From the NCBI GenBank assembly GCA_029210625.1, contig JARGFU010000013.1, positions 1 to 64,000 on the forward strand: a stretch of DNA of 64,000 nucleotides. Direction: 5' to 3'. Source of the stretch: Deltaproteobacteria bacterium (GTDB taxonomy: Bacteria > Myxococcota > Myxococcia > SLRQ01). Positions 1 to 8,341 of the stretch are shown piece after piece. The notes beneath the pieces were generated by a model. The model was not told the DNA's origin and ran no database searches. It saw nothing but the letters and a program-made list of their open reading frames with translations. The position numbers and the translations under genes were made by a program. Each line of letters opens with the position of its first letter. The stretch's first letter is position 1.

Positions 1-711
1 AACCGACGGGGCCGCCGCAGGGTCGGTGCCCGCGCCCAGGGTGACGGAGTCACCGCCGGCTCCGACGGTCACGCTGATCATCTGGGCCTTGTGCGCCTTG
101 TTGCCCTCGTGGCCGACCCCCAGGACCCAGACCTCGTACGAGCCGGGGGTCGCTCCGCCGGGGACGCTCACCGTGAAGTCCATGCCCATGTTGTTCGCGG
201 TGCCATCGAGATCACCCGCGGAGCCATCGTCCCAGGCCGAGTTCCGGTTGCCGGCGTCCCAGGAGGTATTGTCGAAGCTGAGGGTGTAGCCATCCGGCGC
301 GTTCGCATACACGTTTGAGGTGGCGATGAGGGTCGCGTCCCAGGTCTCACCTCCGCTCACGTCCCAGACGCTGTTCCAGCCGGCGATCGCCGGGCTGTTC
401 GCGGTGCCGACGCCGATGGTCCACCCGCTGGGCAGGGCCGCCAGCACGCCGACGACCCCGTTGCCCGCGATGTTGGTGAAGCGGTAGTCGATCTCGAAGG
501 TCCCGCCGGGGGTGGTGGAGCCCGAGGTGCCAGCGGCGCCATCGACGGCGGTGGTGATCACGGCGTCCGCGTCCACGTTCACGTGGCAGCCACCCTGGCT
601 GCAGGTGGCGTACTTGGCGGGCCACGCGTGTGCAGTCCGAGGGGCCACGAGGGCGGCGAGCGCGAGGAGTCCGGCGAAGGCGAGAGAACGAGAGGGAGCG
701 TGACTTCTCAT
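1..711 (-). CDS. Exported protein with CX4CH motif, C-terminus outside the window
   Basis: An open frame runs leftward from ATG at 711 to the window edge without a stop (237 codons seen). Residues 1-29 look like a Sec signal peptide (basic start, Leu/Ala core, Ala-His-Ala cleavage site). The mature part begins with a Cys37-x4-Cys42-His43 motif (CSQGGCH), then Gly/Thr/Asp-rich beta-type sequence with aromatic residues. CX4CH can bind c-type heme but is far rarer than CXXCH, so heme binding is only a possibility; a structural disulfide is the alternative. Secreted surface proteins with an N-terminal Cys-rich motif and a C-terminal anchor are known in myxobacteria, and this could be one, but the anchor region is not visible. 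Function unknown. The upstream region is a hairpin-rich leader. Confidence 0.72.
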   Translation of the reverse strand, partial: MRSHAPSRSLAFAGLLALAALVAPRTAHAWPAKYATCSQGGCHVNVDADAVITTAVDGAAGTSGSTTPGGTFEIDYRFTNIAGNGVVGVLAALPSGWTIGVGTANSPAIAGWNSVWDVSGGETWDATLIATSNVYANAPDGYTLSFDNTSWDAGNRNSAWDDGSAGDLDGTANNMGMDFTVSVPGGATPGSYEVWVLGVGHEGNKAHKAQMISVTVGAGGDSVTLGAGTDPAAAPSV

Positions 712-800
712 GGGAGGATCCCCTGGAGCATGGAGCGCGAGAACGGCGGCTCGGGGACCCGCTTCGGAGAGATCGATCCTCAATGCGGCCCGGAAGGTCG

Positions 801-919
801 CTCGCTCATCCCCATGAGCGAGACATCCGGACTCGACGGACGAGGATCCGTCGTCGGCAAGGCCCCCAAGACAAAGTCTTGTATGTGTTCGGTCGAGCGA
901 CCCGCCGACCCCTCGGCGG
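801..919. repeat. Array of four perfect hairpins in an intergenic leader
   Basis: Four perfect inverted repeats follow each other. They are 801-822 (9-bp arms CTCGCTCAT/ATGAGCGAG, loop CCCC), 834-853 (7-bp arms CGACGGA/TCCGTCG), 867-881 (6-bp arms CAAGAC/GTCTTG, loop AAA) and 902-919 (7-bp arms CCGCCGA/TCGGCGG, loop CCCC). The arms are unrelated in sequence, so this is a structural array rather than copies of one repeat. It lies 90-210 bases upstream of the ATG at 711 on the leftward strand, so it could be a structured mRNA leader or a set of operators. Confidence 0.55.
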
Positions 920-980
920 ATCACTGCTTAGTCTAGTCGAACGAACGAGCCTGGCCACCCGAAAATCGAAGAAAATTCCA

Positions 981-1014
981 GGCTTGGCGCAATTCTTACG
1001 CACCCGGCCAAGCC
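981..1014 (-). terminator. Probable terminator of the ankyrin/hypothetical operon
   Basis: The 8-bp arms GGCTTGGC (981-988) and GCCAAGCC (1007-1014) enclose an 18-base loop. Read leftward, the stem is followed by a T-rich stretch (TGGAATTTTC). It sits about 30 bases past the stop codon at 1043. The loop is long for an intrinsic terminator, hence moderate confidence. Confidence 0.45.
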
Positions 1015-1042
1015 CCCGGATCGAGGCGTCAATCGGTGTCAA

Positions 1043-2272
1043 TCACGGTGCGGGGACGGAAGGCCGGCGAGGGATCGGGAGGATCCAGGGATGGCTGCGG
1101 CCGTCGTTGAAGCGCAGCCACCCGCCGCCGGGCGAGACCTCCACGCCGTAGAGGTTGTGGAGGATGTCCCCGACCGGTTCGCTCAGCTTCTTCACCTCGA
1201 GGCTGCGCCCGTCCACCAGGAGGAAGTGGGCCCGGAAGGTGCGAGGGGGGTCTTCGGGCAGGAGGATCAGCAGGAAGCGGTCGTCCGGGAGCGCCCGGAT
1301 GAGGGCGTTGGTGTTTACCGGAACGCTCCCCAGATGATGGTCGGTGCCGGTCGAGAGGTCCGCCAGGTGGACCTCCAGGGGCCGCCAGATGGGGAGCTGG
1401 CCGCGCAGGAAGAGGGCGCGGTCCCGGGAGGCGCCGAGGTAGGCCGTGATCGGCTGCCCCTGCGGCCGGCTGGCGCAGAGGGTCTGCCCCTTCTCCAGGT
1501 CGAGGACGAGGAGGGCCGCTCCGGCGCCGCTCCCGCCGCCCTTCAGGCTCGCCGCGACCCGCGGGGCCTCGCGGAAGGCGGCGGGGTAGTGCTGCGCCTC
1601 GAGGTCCGCGGGCGGCGCGAGGAGCCTCGGGCTCCCGGGCTTCCAGGCGAGGAAGGGGTGCGGCAGCGTGCTCACGCCGAAGCCCCGGCGAGGCACCCCC
1701 ACCCGGTGGCCGCTGGCCATCCGGAAGACGTCGTGGCTGGCGTGGCCCAGGCCGCCGAGCTGCGCCGCGTCCCGCTCCCGGAGGGTGTAGGACCAGTCCA
1801 GGCCGTCGTCGGGCACGGCCTTCCACTCCGGCGGCCGCGCGACGAAGAAGCGCCGCTGCTCGGGATCGGCGTCCTGCTTCCGGCAGTGGAAGCGCACCCC
1901 GTCCTCGAAGCCCGTGCGCTCGAGGCCGCCGCAGAAGAGGCCGGGCGGGGAGAGGGGCAGCGGCTCGCCGCCGTCGACGTTGATCACCATGATCTCCGAG
2001 GGGGCGCCCACCTCCCGGAGGGCCAGCCACTCGTCCGCCACGAAGGCGAGCTCGGAGTAGTTGCGCGCCGGCAGGGCCCGGGGCCTCGTCCCCTCGGTGG
2101 CCAGCGGGGCGGCGAGCAGATCGAGGCCGTGCTCGACGAGCTTCACGTCCTCGCACGCTCGCGCGAGCGGGGTCCGCACCACCTTCGCCTTGCCCCGGGG
2201 CTTGCGGGCCAGGGCCGGGCCCGCGACGAGGAGCGCGGCGGCGAGCAGCGAGAGCCCGAGCGCAGCCCTCAC
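1043..2272 (-). CDS. Hypothetical exported protein
   Basis: This gene encodes 409 residues with a clear signal peptide (residues 1-22, Leu/Ala-rich core, cleavage after Ala-Leu-Ala). I do not recognise the family. The mature part has alternating hydrophobic strands and many Pro/Gly turns, with phrases such as ALLVLDLEKG and AHFLLVDGRS spaced as in blades of a beta-propeller, so a repeat-type beta fold is a guess. Conserved-looking Cys pairs are absent. The start ATG overlaps the stop of the upstream ankyrin-like gene by ATGA, so the two are probably translated together. A probable terminator lies just downstream. It most likely acts in the periplasm or at the cell surface. Confidence 0.7.
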   Translation of the reverse strand: MRAALGLSLLAAALLVAGPALARKPRGKAKVVRTPLARACEDVKLVEHGLDLLAAPLATEGTRPRALPARNYSELAFVADEWLALREVGAPSEIMVINVDGGEPLPLSPPGLFCGGLERTGFEDGVRFHCRKQDADPEQRRFFVARPPEWKAVPDDGLDWSYTLRERDAAQLGGLGHASHDVFRMASGHRVGVPRRGFGVSTLPHPFLAWKPGSPRLLAPPADLEAQHYPAAFREAPRVAASLKGGGSGAGAALLVLDLEKGQTLCASRPQGQPITAYLGASRDRALFLRGQLPIWRPLEVHLADLSTGTDHHLGSVPVNTNALIRALPDDRFLLILLPEDPPRTFRAHFLLVDGRSLEVKKLSEPVGDILHNLYGVEVSPGGGWLRFNDGRSHPWILPIPRRPSVPAP

Positions 2273-2652
2273 CGCGCTGCTCCTGCCTCGACGAGGCGGC
2301 GCCAGACCGCGAGGGAGGGCCAGTCCTCCTCCGGGTCTCGCTCGGCCGGGAAGGCGCCGTAGCGCTCCTCGGCCATCCGGAGGGCGTCGGTGGGATCGGC
2401 GCCGCGCGCGAGGAGAAGGGCGGCGATCCGCTCGAAGGCCCGCAGGTCGTCGTCGAGGAGGTCGCAGTCCGAGATGCGGAAGATCACCAGGGTCAGCGGG
2501 GTCACCGGCTGCATCACCCCCGGCGGGCAGTCGGGAGGGTCCTCCCCCCGGTGGTCGGGATCGGCGCCGGCCTCGAGCAGGCGTTCGACCTCCGCCGCGT
2601 CGAAGAAGGTGACGGCCTTCAGGAGGGCCTCGCCGAGGGCTGCGGGATCCAT
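2269..2652 (-). CDS. Small ankyrin-repeat-like protein
   Basis: This gene encodes 127 residues with no signal peptide. Two ankyrin-type signatures are visible: residues around 11-33 (AVTFFDAAEVERLLEAGADP) and around 70-88 (ERIAALLLARGADPTDAL), with a degenerate repeat between them that carries a Cys/Pro insertion. The LLLARGADP and LLEAGADP cores are typical of ankyrin repeats, which bind protein partners. It is a cytoplasmic protein, first gene of a two-gene unit with the exported protein downstream. In such pairs the ankyrin protein can be a partner or immunity-like inhibitor of the exported protein, but nothing in the sequence proves that here. Confidence 0.72.
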   Translation of the reverse strand: MDPAALGEALLKAVTFFDAAEVERLLEAGADPDHRGEDPPDCPPGVMQPVTPLTLVIFRISDCDLLDDDLRAFERIAALLLARGADPTDALRMAEERYGAFPAERDPEEDWPSLAVWRRLVEAGAAR

Positions 2653-2702
2653 CGCGCCTCCCAGCCTACCAGCAGGCGGGCGGAGTGGTAGCGTGCGGTC
2701 CG

Positions 2703-3344
2703 ATGCGCCGCCGTCGCCTCCTCCTCGCCCTGCTGCTCCTGCTGCCCCTCGCCGATCTGATCGCGACGCTGCTCTACCTGCGCCACGTCGAGGCGGCGCA
2801 GGCCGCGGGGGCGCCGCCGGCGAGGGCCGACGCGGCGGTGGTCTTCTTCGGGGACTCGATCGACGAACACACCCTGAACGAGGACACCCGGCAGCGGGTC
2901 GACCACGCCGCCTCCCTCTACCGGGAGGGTCGGGTGGGGGAGGTGATCTGCGTCGGGGGAAACCTCCCCTGGCTGGACTTCGCCGGCTCCGAGTTGATGA
3001 AGGCGCGGCTGATCGAGCAGGGCGTGCCCGCCGAGAGGATCAGCCTGGAGCACGACTCCCGCGACACCCTCGGGAACCTGGAGGCCGCCGCCGCCCAGCT
3101 CCACGCCCGCGGCCGCCGCAGCGCCATCCTGGTGAGCACCCGCCTCCACCTCTACCGCATCGCCCGGTGGAACGAGCTCGAGGGGCTGCGCTTCTTCGCC
3201 TCGGCCTCGGATCCCGCCGACGCCGGGCTCCTCGAGCGCTGGTGGCCGGTCCACCACGAGTGGGCCGCCTTCACCTTGCGCACCCTCTTCAGCGAGGAGG
3301 GCTACCAGCGGGTCACGGAGCTGGCCCGGAGGCTCGATCTCTGA
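2703..3344 (+). CDS. YdcF/SanA-family (DUF218) membrane-anchored protein
   Basis: This gene encodes about 213 residues. A basic N-terminus (MRRRR) is followed by one hydrophobic segment (residues 6-26), then a DUF218-type domain: AAVVFFGDSIDE, HAASLYREGRVGEVICVGGN, ISLEHDSRDTLGNLEAAA and SAILVSTRLHLYRI. That order (nucleotide-fold strand, acidic loop, Glu-rich region with the Thr-x-x-Asn helix, then a variable Ser-Thr-Arg region) is the YdcF/SanA/ElyC pattern. Members act at the inner membrane on envelope integrity and polysaccharide-lipid carrier metabolism, but their reaction is not settled. A GTG at 2685 is an alternative start. The 3' end overlaps the convergent CPBP protease gene by 32 bases. 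Confidence 0.78.
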   Translation: MRRRRLLLALLLLLPLADLIATLLYLRHVEAAQAAGAPPARADAAVVFFGDSIDEHTLNEDTRQRVDHAASLYREGRVGEVICVGGNLPWLDFAGSELMKARLIEQGVPAERISLEHDSRDTLGNLEAAAAQLHARGRRSAILVSTRLHLYRIARWNELEGLRFFASASDPADAGLLERWWPVHHEWAAFTLRTLFSEEGYQRVTELARRLDL

Positions 3345-4056
3345 TCAGCACCGAGAGCCCGAAGTAGTTCACGGTGAAGTGGGCGAGCACCGGCGGCAGG
3401 AGGCTGCCCGACTGCTGGTAGAGCACGCCGAAGAGCACGCCCATCACCGCGGCGTAGTAGGGCCAGAAGCGCATGCTGCGGTCGGGGCCGACGTGCACCA
3501 GGCCGAAGAGGAAGGCCTGGAACCACAGGCCGGTGATGGGCAGGAGCGCGCCGCGGAAGAGCAGCTCCTCGGCGAAGCCGCTGCTCGCCGCCGCCACCAC
3601 CACCCAGGGGTGGCTCACCGGCCCGAGGAGCTCGGCCATCCGCTGGTGGAAGGACTGGGCCCACTCGAAGCGCCGCCGGGCCAGCTCGCCGAGGCCGTGG
3701 GCCACCAGCCCCAGGGCGATGCCGGCGCCCCAGGAGAGCGGCCCCTCGGGCAGCAGCTTCGCACCGCCCGGGAGGTGGAAGAGGGAGGGCACGTCGAAGA
3801 GCCAGCCCAGCAGGAGGGCCAACCCGATCATCAGGCCGTAGAAGACGATGATCAGGCGGGCCGTCAGCCTCGGGGGCAAGGGCTGCCCCGCCTCCACCCC
3901 GTGCTCGTGCTCGTCCACGTCCACGTGCTCGGCCTCTCCCTGGCTCTCTCCTTCACCCCCCTCGACCCGCTCGCCCCCCTCAGCCTCAGCATCCGCCTCA
4001 GCCTCAGCGGCCTTTCCCTCTTCCTCCCGAGGGTCAGTGGCGTCGGAACCACTCAC
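3313..4056 (-). CDS. CPBP-family intramembrane metalloprotease
   Basis: This gene encodes 247 residues. The first 65 or so form an acidic, Glu-rich tail predicted to be disordered. Several membrane segments follow (LIIVFYGLMIGLALLLGWLF and later ones). The catalytic signatures of the CPBP (Abi/Rce1) family are present: EELLFRG (the EExxxR motif) and FLFGLVHVG (FxxxH), with a third downstream segment ending PVLAHFTVNYFG (HxxxN). These glutamic-type intramembrane proteases cleave prenylated proteins or peptides, or serve as self-immunity proteins. The substrate here is unknown. Its start overlaps the pabB stop by ATGA, so it is co-translated with pabB, though no functional link is obvious. Confidence 0.87.
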   Translation of the reverse strand: MSGSDATDPREEEGKAAEAEADAEAEGGERVEGGEGESQGEAEHVDVDEHEHGVEAGQPLPPRLTARLIIVFYGLMIGLALLLGWLFDVPSLFHLPGGAKLLPEGPLSWGAGIALGLVAHGLGELARRRFEWAQSFHQRMAELLGPVSHPWVVVAAASSGFAEELLFRGALLPITGLWFQAFLFGLVHVGPDRSMRFWPYYAAVMGVLFGVLYQQSGSLLPPVLAHFTVNYFGLSVLIRDRASGPAP

Positions 4057-5354
4057 TCGAGCGCTCCTCTGAAGCGTGCCGCCTTCAGCTCAAGCTCGGC
4101 CAGCTCCCGCTCCATCGAGGCGCCCGCGACGATCCCACCGCCGCTGGGGTACTCGACCTCCCAGCGCCCGTCCCCGGCCCGGGTGAGCGTCGCCGTCCGG
4201 ATCGGCAGGGTGAGCGAGAGCGCCCCGGCCGGCCCCACCCGACCGAAGGCCCCGCAGTAGTAGCCCCGGGGCGCGACCTCCAGCGCCTCGATGGCGCGCA
4301 TCGCCGCGATCTTCGGCGCGCCGGTCACCGAGCCCCCGGGCAGCAGGGCCTGCAGGAGCTCGAGGGTCGAGTGGTCGGGGGAGAGCAGGCCCTCCACGTG
4401 GGTGACGAGGTGCTGCACCGGACCGCTGACCAGCCGCTCGAAGAGCTGGCGCGGCCGCACGCTGCCCGGCCGGCAGACCCGGCCCAGATCGTTGCGGACC
4501 AGATCGACGATCATGATGTGCTCGGCCCGCTCCTTCGGGTCGCGGCGCAGGCGCTCGAAGCGGCGGCGGCGCTCGGCGTCGCTCCCCTCGTTGGCGCAGG
4601 TCCCCTTGATCGGCGCCGAGACCGCCACGCCGGTGGCCGGCTCGTACTCGACGAGCAGCTCGGGGCTGGCCGAGGCGATGACCCGATCCCCCGCGTCGAG
4701 GTAGCCGGCCCGGAGGGGCAGCTCGCCCGCGCCCACCAGCCGCTCGAAGAAGGCCAGGGGGTCGCCCTCCCAGCGGGCGCGGTGGGCGGTGGTGAGGTTG
4801 AGCTGGTAGTAGCGGCCGGCGGCCAGCGCCTCCTGGATCCGCGCGAAGCGCTCGGCGTAGGCGGCCTCGTCGAGATCGCGCCGGGCCGCCCCCTCGCTCT
4901 GCCCGGCGGGCACCGGCGGCGCCCCGCCGAGGAGGGAGAGGAGGGCCTCGCGGGCCTCTGGCTCGCCCCGGGGGCGGGGCGCGGCCTCACCCGGCCGCAG
5001 CTCCAGCCAGGCCCGGTAGCGGTGGGCCAGCAGGCGGGGGACCGACTCGCCCGGCGGCGCCTCTCCCCCGCCCGGCACGAGGGCGCGCCCGGCCTCGTAG
5101 GAGAGGGCCAGGCACCAGAGGTCCCCGGAGGAGCGATCCGCCAGGATCCCCTCGAGGGCCGGCAGCACGGCCTCGCCGGCCTCCACCCGCAGGGTCTCGG
5201 CGGGATCGCAGGAGAGGAGGGTGATCGGCCCTTCCTGGAGCAGCAGCGCGCCGGGGCGGCCCGCCAGCGCGCGCAGCGCTCCCCGGGGGCTCGGCTCCAG
5301 GGTGGAGCCTCCTTCGGACTGGGCGGGCGCGCTCACGGGCCGCGCATCATACAC
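4053..5354 (-). CDS. pabB: Aminodeoxychorismate synthase component I
   Basis: This gene encodes about 433 residues. It makes 4-amino-4-deoxychorismate from chorismate, on the way to p-aminobenzoate and folate. The chorismate-binding half is complete: YYQLNLTTAHRARW, SASPELLVEY, APIKGT, IMIVDLVRNDLGRV, LLPGGSVTGAPKIAAM and GYYCGAFG. PIKGT carries the lysine typical of PabB; anthranilate synthase (TrpE) usually has PIAGT, so PabB is preferred. The frame stays open far upstream (to 6071), but that part is antisense to the next gene. I chose GTG 5354 because GGAGG precedes it at good spacing; GTG 5360 and 5336 are alternatives. No glutaminase (pabA) or lyase (pabC) gene is adjacent. It is divergent from the thioredoxin-fold lipoprotein gene. 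Confidence 0.88.
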   Translation of the reverse strand: MYDARPVSAPAQSEGGSTLEPSPRGALRALAGRPGALLLQEGPITLLSCDPAETLRVEAGEAVLPALEGILADRSSGDLWCLALSYEAGRALVPGGGEAPPGESVPRLLAHRYRAWLELRPGEAAPRPRGEPEAREALLSLLGGAPPVPAGQSEGAARRDLDEAAYAERFARIQEALAAGRYYQLNLTTAHRARWEGDPLAFFERLVGAGELPLRAGYLDAGDRVIASASPELLVEYEPATGVAVSAPIKGTCANEGSDAERRRRFERLRRDPKERAEHIMIVDLVRNDLGRVCRPGSVRPRQLFERLVSGPVQHLVTHVEGLLSPDHSTLELLQALLPGGSVTGAPKIAAMRAIEALEVAPRGYYCGAFGRVGPAGALSLTLPIRTATLTRAGDGRWEVEYPSGGGIVAGASMERELAELELKAARFRGALE

Positions 5355-5466
5355 CTTCACCTCCGAGGTGACCTCCGGGGCGGTCCGGGCTAGGTTGCCG
5401 GGCGAATTTGACGGCTCTCGCGGTCCCGGAACGTCCCGGGGCGGCGCAGATCCGAAGGAGATCCCC
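5355..5466. promoter_or_regulatory. Divergent promoter region, pabB / thioredoxin-fold lipoprotein
   Basis: This 112-base gap separates two divergent starts and must hold both promoters. The rightward start (GTG 5467) has GGAG seven bases before it. A TTTGACGG stretch near 5410 could be a -35 element for rightward transcription, but no convincing -10 partner is visible. Confidence 0.4.
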
Positions 5467-6579
5467 GTGCTCGTCACCCGCATCGTCGCCCTGCTCTCCC
5501 TCGCCCTCCTCCTCACGGCCTGCCCCGATCCGAAGCGCAGCGCCGCCGGCCTCGAGAAGAAGGAGCCCCCCGCCGCCCGCGGCGCGCACTCGCCGGCGCT
5601 GCCCACCGCCGGTGAGGACCCTGCGAGCGTCGTCGCCAAGATCGGCGAGCGGAAGGTCACCCTCGGCGAGGTCGACGAGCTGGCGATGGCCGAGCTGGTC
5701 GGCGCCGAGCGCGAGTTCCAGCGCAAGAAGTTCGAGATCCGGGTGTCCGTGCTGGAGGAGCTGCTGGTGAAGGAGCTCCTCGACGCCGAGGCCAAGAAGC
5801 GCGGGCTGAAGGACATGGAGGCCCTCGTCGAGGCCGCCGTCGAGAAGGGGACGCCCCTGCCCGGCGACGAGGAGGTCGCCGCCTTCTGGGAGAAGGCCAA
5901 GAGCGACCCCCGGATGGGCGCCGCGAGCTTCGAGGACGTGAAGCCCCAGATCGTCGGCTTCCTCCACCAGCAGAAGAAGCAGGAGGCCTTCGGCAAGCTC
6001 GTCGAGTCGCTCCGCGACGGGGCCGACGTGCAGATGATGCTCCTGCCCCCGCGGATCCAGGTCGAGGCCAAGGGTCCTCAGACCGGGAAGGACGACGCGC
6101 CGATCACCATCGTCGAGTGGTCCGACTTCGAGTGCCCCTACTGCAGCCGCGCCGAGCCGGTCGTGCAGCAGGTGCGCACGATCTACGGCGAGAAGGTGCG
6201 CGTGCTCTTCCGCCACTTCCCGCTGCCCTTCCACGCCAACGCCGGCAAGGCGGCCGAGGCGGCGGCCTGCGCCGACGACCAGGGCAAGTTCTGGAAGATG
6301 CACGAGGTGCTCTTCGCCAACCAGAAGGCCCTCCAGGTGGAGCAGCTGAAGATCCACGCCCGCACCATCGAGGGGATGGACGCCGAGAAGTTCGACGCCT
6401 GCCTCGACAGTGGCGAGAAGGCGAAGCTGGTCGAAGAGGATCTGGCGGCCGGCAAGGCCGTGGGCGTGACCGGCACCCCGGCCTTCTTCGTCAACGGCAT
6501 CGAGCTCTCCGGCGCCCAGCCGCTGGAGAAGTTCAAGGAAGTCATCGATCGCGAGCTGGCCGCGCTCGAGACCAAGTAG
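5467..6579 (+). CDS. DsbA-like thioredoxin-fold lipoprotein with SurA-like N-domain
   Basis: This gene encodes about 370 residues. The signal peptide ends in a lipobox (LLLTAC, Cys19), so it is a lipoprotein. Residues 55-190 resemble the helical N-domain of periplasmic chaperone/parvulin proteins ([19 protein letters not shown], then [20 protein letters not shown]). Residues 200-370 form a DsbA/DsbC-like thioredoxin fold with active site CPYC (223-226) after EWSDFE, the HFPLPFH strand, and cis-Pro loop GTPAFFVNG. It should oxidise or isomerise disulfides in exported proteins, which fits the many Cys-rich lipoproteins nearby. The GTG start has GGAG upstream; the longer frame to 5221 lacks a signal peptide and overlaps pabB. 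It is followed 43 bases later by proS. Confidence 0.86.
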   Translation: MLVTRIVALLSLALLLTACPDPKRSAAGLEKKEPPAARGAHSPALPTAGEDPASVVAKIGERKVTLGEVDELAMAELVGAEREFQRKKFEIRVSVLEELLVKELLDAEAKKRGLKDMEALVEAAVEKGTPLPGDEEVAAFWEKAKSDPRMGAASFEDVKPQIVGFLHQQKKQEAFGKLVESLRDGADVQMMLLPPRIQVEAKGPQTGKDDAPITIVEWSDFECPYCSRAEPVVQQVRTIYGEKVRVLFRHFPLPFHANAGKAAEAAACADDQGKFWKMHEVLFANQKALQVEQLKIHARTIEGMDAEKFDACLDSGEKAKLVEEDLAAGKAVGVTGTPAFFVNGIELSGAQPLEKFKEVIDRELAALETK

Positions 6580-6622
6580 CCCTCGCGCCTCAACCAACGA
6601 ACCCGAAGAGAGATCGCCCGAA

Positions 6623-8341
6623 ATGCGCCTGACCCGCAGCTTCGTCCCCACCCTGAAGGAGGCACCCAGCGACGCCGTGGTGCCCAGCCACATCCTCCTG
6701 GTGCGCGCCGGCTTCATCCGCCAGCTCGCCGCCGGCATCTACTCGATGCTGCCGCTCGGCTGGCGGGTGATGCGCAAGATCGAGAAGATCGTGCGCGAGG
6801 AGATGGACGGCATCGGCGCGCAGGAGTTCCACCTGCCGGCGATCCACCCCCGGGAGATCTGGGACGACTCCGGCCGCTGGGACGTGATGGGGCCGAACAT
6901 GTTCCGGCTGCAGGATCGCGGCGGCCGTGACCTCTGCCTCGGCATGACCCACGAGGAGGTCTTCACCGAGATCGCCCGCAAGGAGCTGCGCTCGTACCGG
7001 GACCTGCCGCAGGTCTGGTACCAGATCCAGACCAAGTTCCGGGACGAGCCGCGGCCCAAGGCCGGCCTCTTGCGGGTGCGCGAGTTCACCATGAAGGACG
7101 CCTACTCCTTCGACGTGGAGGCCGCCGGCCTCGACGTGGCCTACGACGCCCAGCGCGACGCCTACAAGCGGATCTTCGAGCGCTGCGGCCTGACCTACCA
7201 CATGGTGCAGGCCTACTCCGGCGCCATGGGCGGCCGGGAGTCGGCCGAGTTCATGGTCGAGACCGACGCCGGTGAGGATCTGGTCGCCGCCTGCGATGCC
7301 TGCGACTACGCCGCCAACACCGAGAAGGCCGTGGGGCACCTGCCCGAGCCGGGGGATCCCGACGCCTGCCCCGAGCCGGAGAAGTTCGCGACCCCGGGTC
7401 TCGAGACCATCGACCAGCTGGCCGAGGCCTTCCCCGAGGTGGCCCCGCCCGACCGGCAGATCAAGACCCTGATCTACCGGGTCGAGGACGACCTGCGGAT
7501 CTTCCTCCTGAGGGGCGATCACGAGCTCAACGAGGCCAAGCTCGCCGGCGCCACCGGCACCGAGGTCTTCCGGCCCGCCACCCGCGAGGAGATCGTCGAG
7601 GCCCTCGGCGCCGAGCCGGGCTCCCTCGGCGGGGTGAAGTTCGACAAGCTGCCCATCACCGCCGACACCTGCCTGAAGGGCCGCCGGGACATGGTCACCG
7701 GCGCCAACGAGACCGGCTTCCACCTCAAGCACGTGGACGTGGCCCGGGACATCCCGGTGAAGGCCTTCGCCGACCTGCGCACGGTGACCGCCGGCGAGGG
7801 CTGCCCCCAGTGCGAGGAGGGCAAGCTGCGGATCTTCAAGGCCCTGGAGATCGGCCACATCTTCAAGCTCGGCACCCGCTACAGCGAGTCGATGGGCGCC
7901 ACCATCCTCGACCACGATGGCAAGGAGCTGCCCATCGTCATGGGCTCCTACGGCATCGGCGTCGGGCGGATCCTGGCCTCGGCGGTGGAGCTCCACCACG
8001 ACGAGGACGGCATCCGCTGGCCGGCGGCGATCGCCCCGGCGCAGGTGCACATCGCGCCCCTGCAGATGAAGGACGACGCGGTGAGGGAGAAGGGCGAGGA
8101 GCTCTACCAGGCCTTCACCGCCGCGGGCCTCGAGGCCATCCTCGACGACCGGGAGGAGCGGGCCGGCGTGAAGTTCAAGGACGCCGACCTCCTCGGCGTG
8201 CCCTGGCGGATCGCCATCGGCAAGCGGGGCCTGGACGAGGGCGTGGTCGAGCTGAAGGCCCGCGCCGGCAGCGAGGTCGAGAAGGTCGACGCCTCCCCCG
8301 AGGCGCTGGTGGCCCTCCTGAAGGAGCGGCTCGCCTCGTGA
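6623..8341 (+). CDS. proS: Prolyl-tRNA synthetase, bacterial type
   Basis: This 572-residue cytoplasmic class II aminoacyl-tRNA synthetase charges tRNA-Pro. The class II motifs are visible: an N-terminal start typical of bacterial ProRS ([20 protein letters not shown]), motif 2 ([19 protein letters not shown]), and motif 3 ([16 protein letters not shown]). Between them, from about residue 225 to 400, lies the YbaK-like editing insertion ([14 protein letters not shown]), which removes mischarged alanine. The C-terminal anticodon-binding domain follows ([11 protein letters not shown]). The length equals the usual 570-580 for the bacterial form. GTG of pyrF overlaps its stop (GTGA), so the two are translationally coupled. 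Confidence 0.97.
   Translation: MRLTRSFVPTLKEAPSDAVVPSHILLVRAGFIRQLAAGIYSMLPLGWRVMRKIEKIVREEMDGIGAQEFHLPAIHPREIWDDSGRWDVMGPNMFRLQDRGGRDLCLGMTHEEVFTEIARKELRSYRDLPQVWYQIQTKFRDEPRPKAGLLRVREFTMKDAYSFDVEAAGLDVAYDAQRDAYKRIFERCGLTYHMVQAYSGAMGGRESAEFMVETDAGEDLVAACDACDYAANTEKAVGHLPEPGDPDACPEPEKFATPGLETIDQLAEAFPEVAPPDRQIKTLIYRVEDDLRIFLLRGDHELNEAKLAGATGTEVFRPATREEIVEALGAEPGSLGGVKFDKLPITADTCLKGRRDMVTGANETGFHLKHVDVARDIPVKAFADLRTVTAGEGCPQCEEGKLRIFKALEIGHIFKLGTRYSESMGATILDHDGKELPIVMGSYGIGVGRILASAVELHHDEDGIRWPAAIAPAQVHIAPLQMKDDAVREKGEELYQAFTAAGLEAILDDREERAGVKFKDADLLGVPWRIAIGKRGLDEGVVELKARAGSEVEKVDASPEALVALLKERLAS

Larger units (their letters stand above)
712..1042. other. 331-base intergenic leader without a gene
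   Basis: This is the only stretch over 300 bases without a protein gene. It lies between the start of the leftward gene at 711 and the stop of the leftward gene at 1043. It holds four short-loop perfect hairpins at 801-919, a larger inverted repeat at 981-1014, and an A/T-richer patch at about 960-1000. No coding frame on either strand looks credible. It probably combines the terminator of the right-hand operon with the promoter and 5' leader of the exported protein. Confidence 0.6.

Noticed and set aside
981-1014. A sigma-54 promoter near CTTGGCGCAATTCTTACGC
   Set aside because: The -12 GC is missing at the required spacing, and no rightward gene follows.
4053-5354. TrpE (anthranilate synthase) instead of PabB
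   Set aside because: The key motif is PIKGT, not PIAGT, and there are no trp genes nearby.
4053-6071. A 672-residue PabB with an N-terminal extension
   Set aside because: The extension is antisense to the thioredoxin-fold lipoprotein gene and Ser/Arg-rich. Family length and the ribosome site support GTG 5354.
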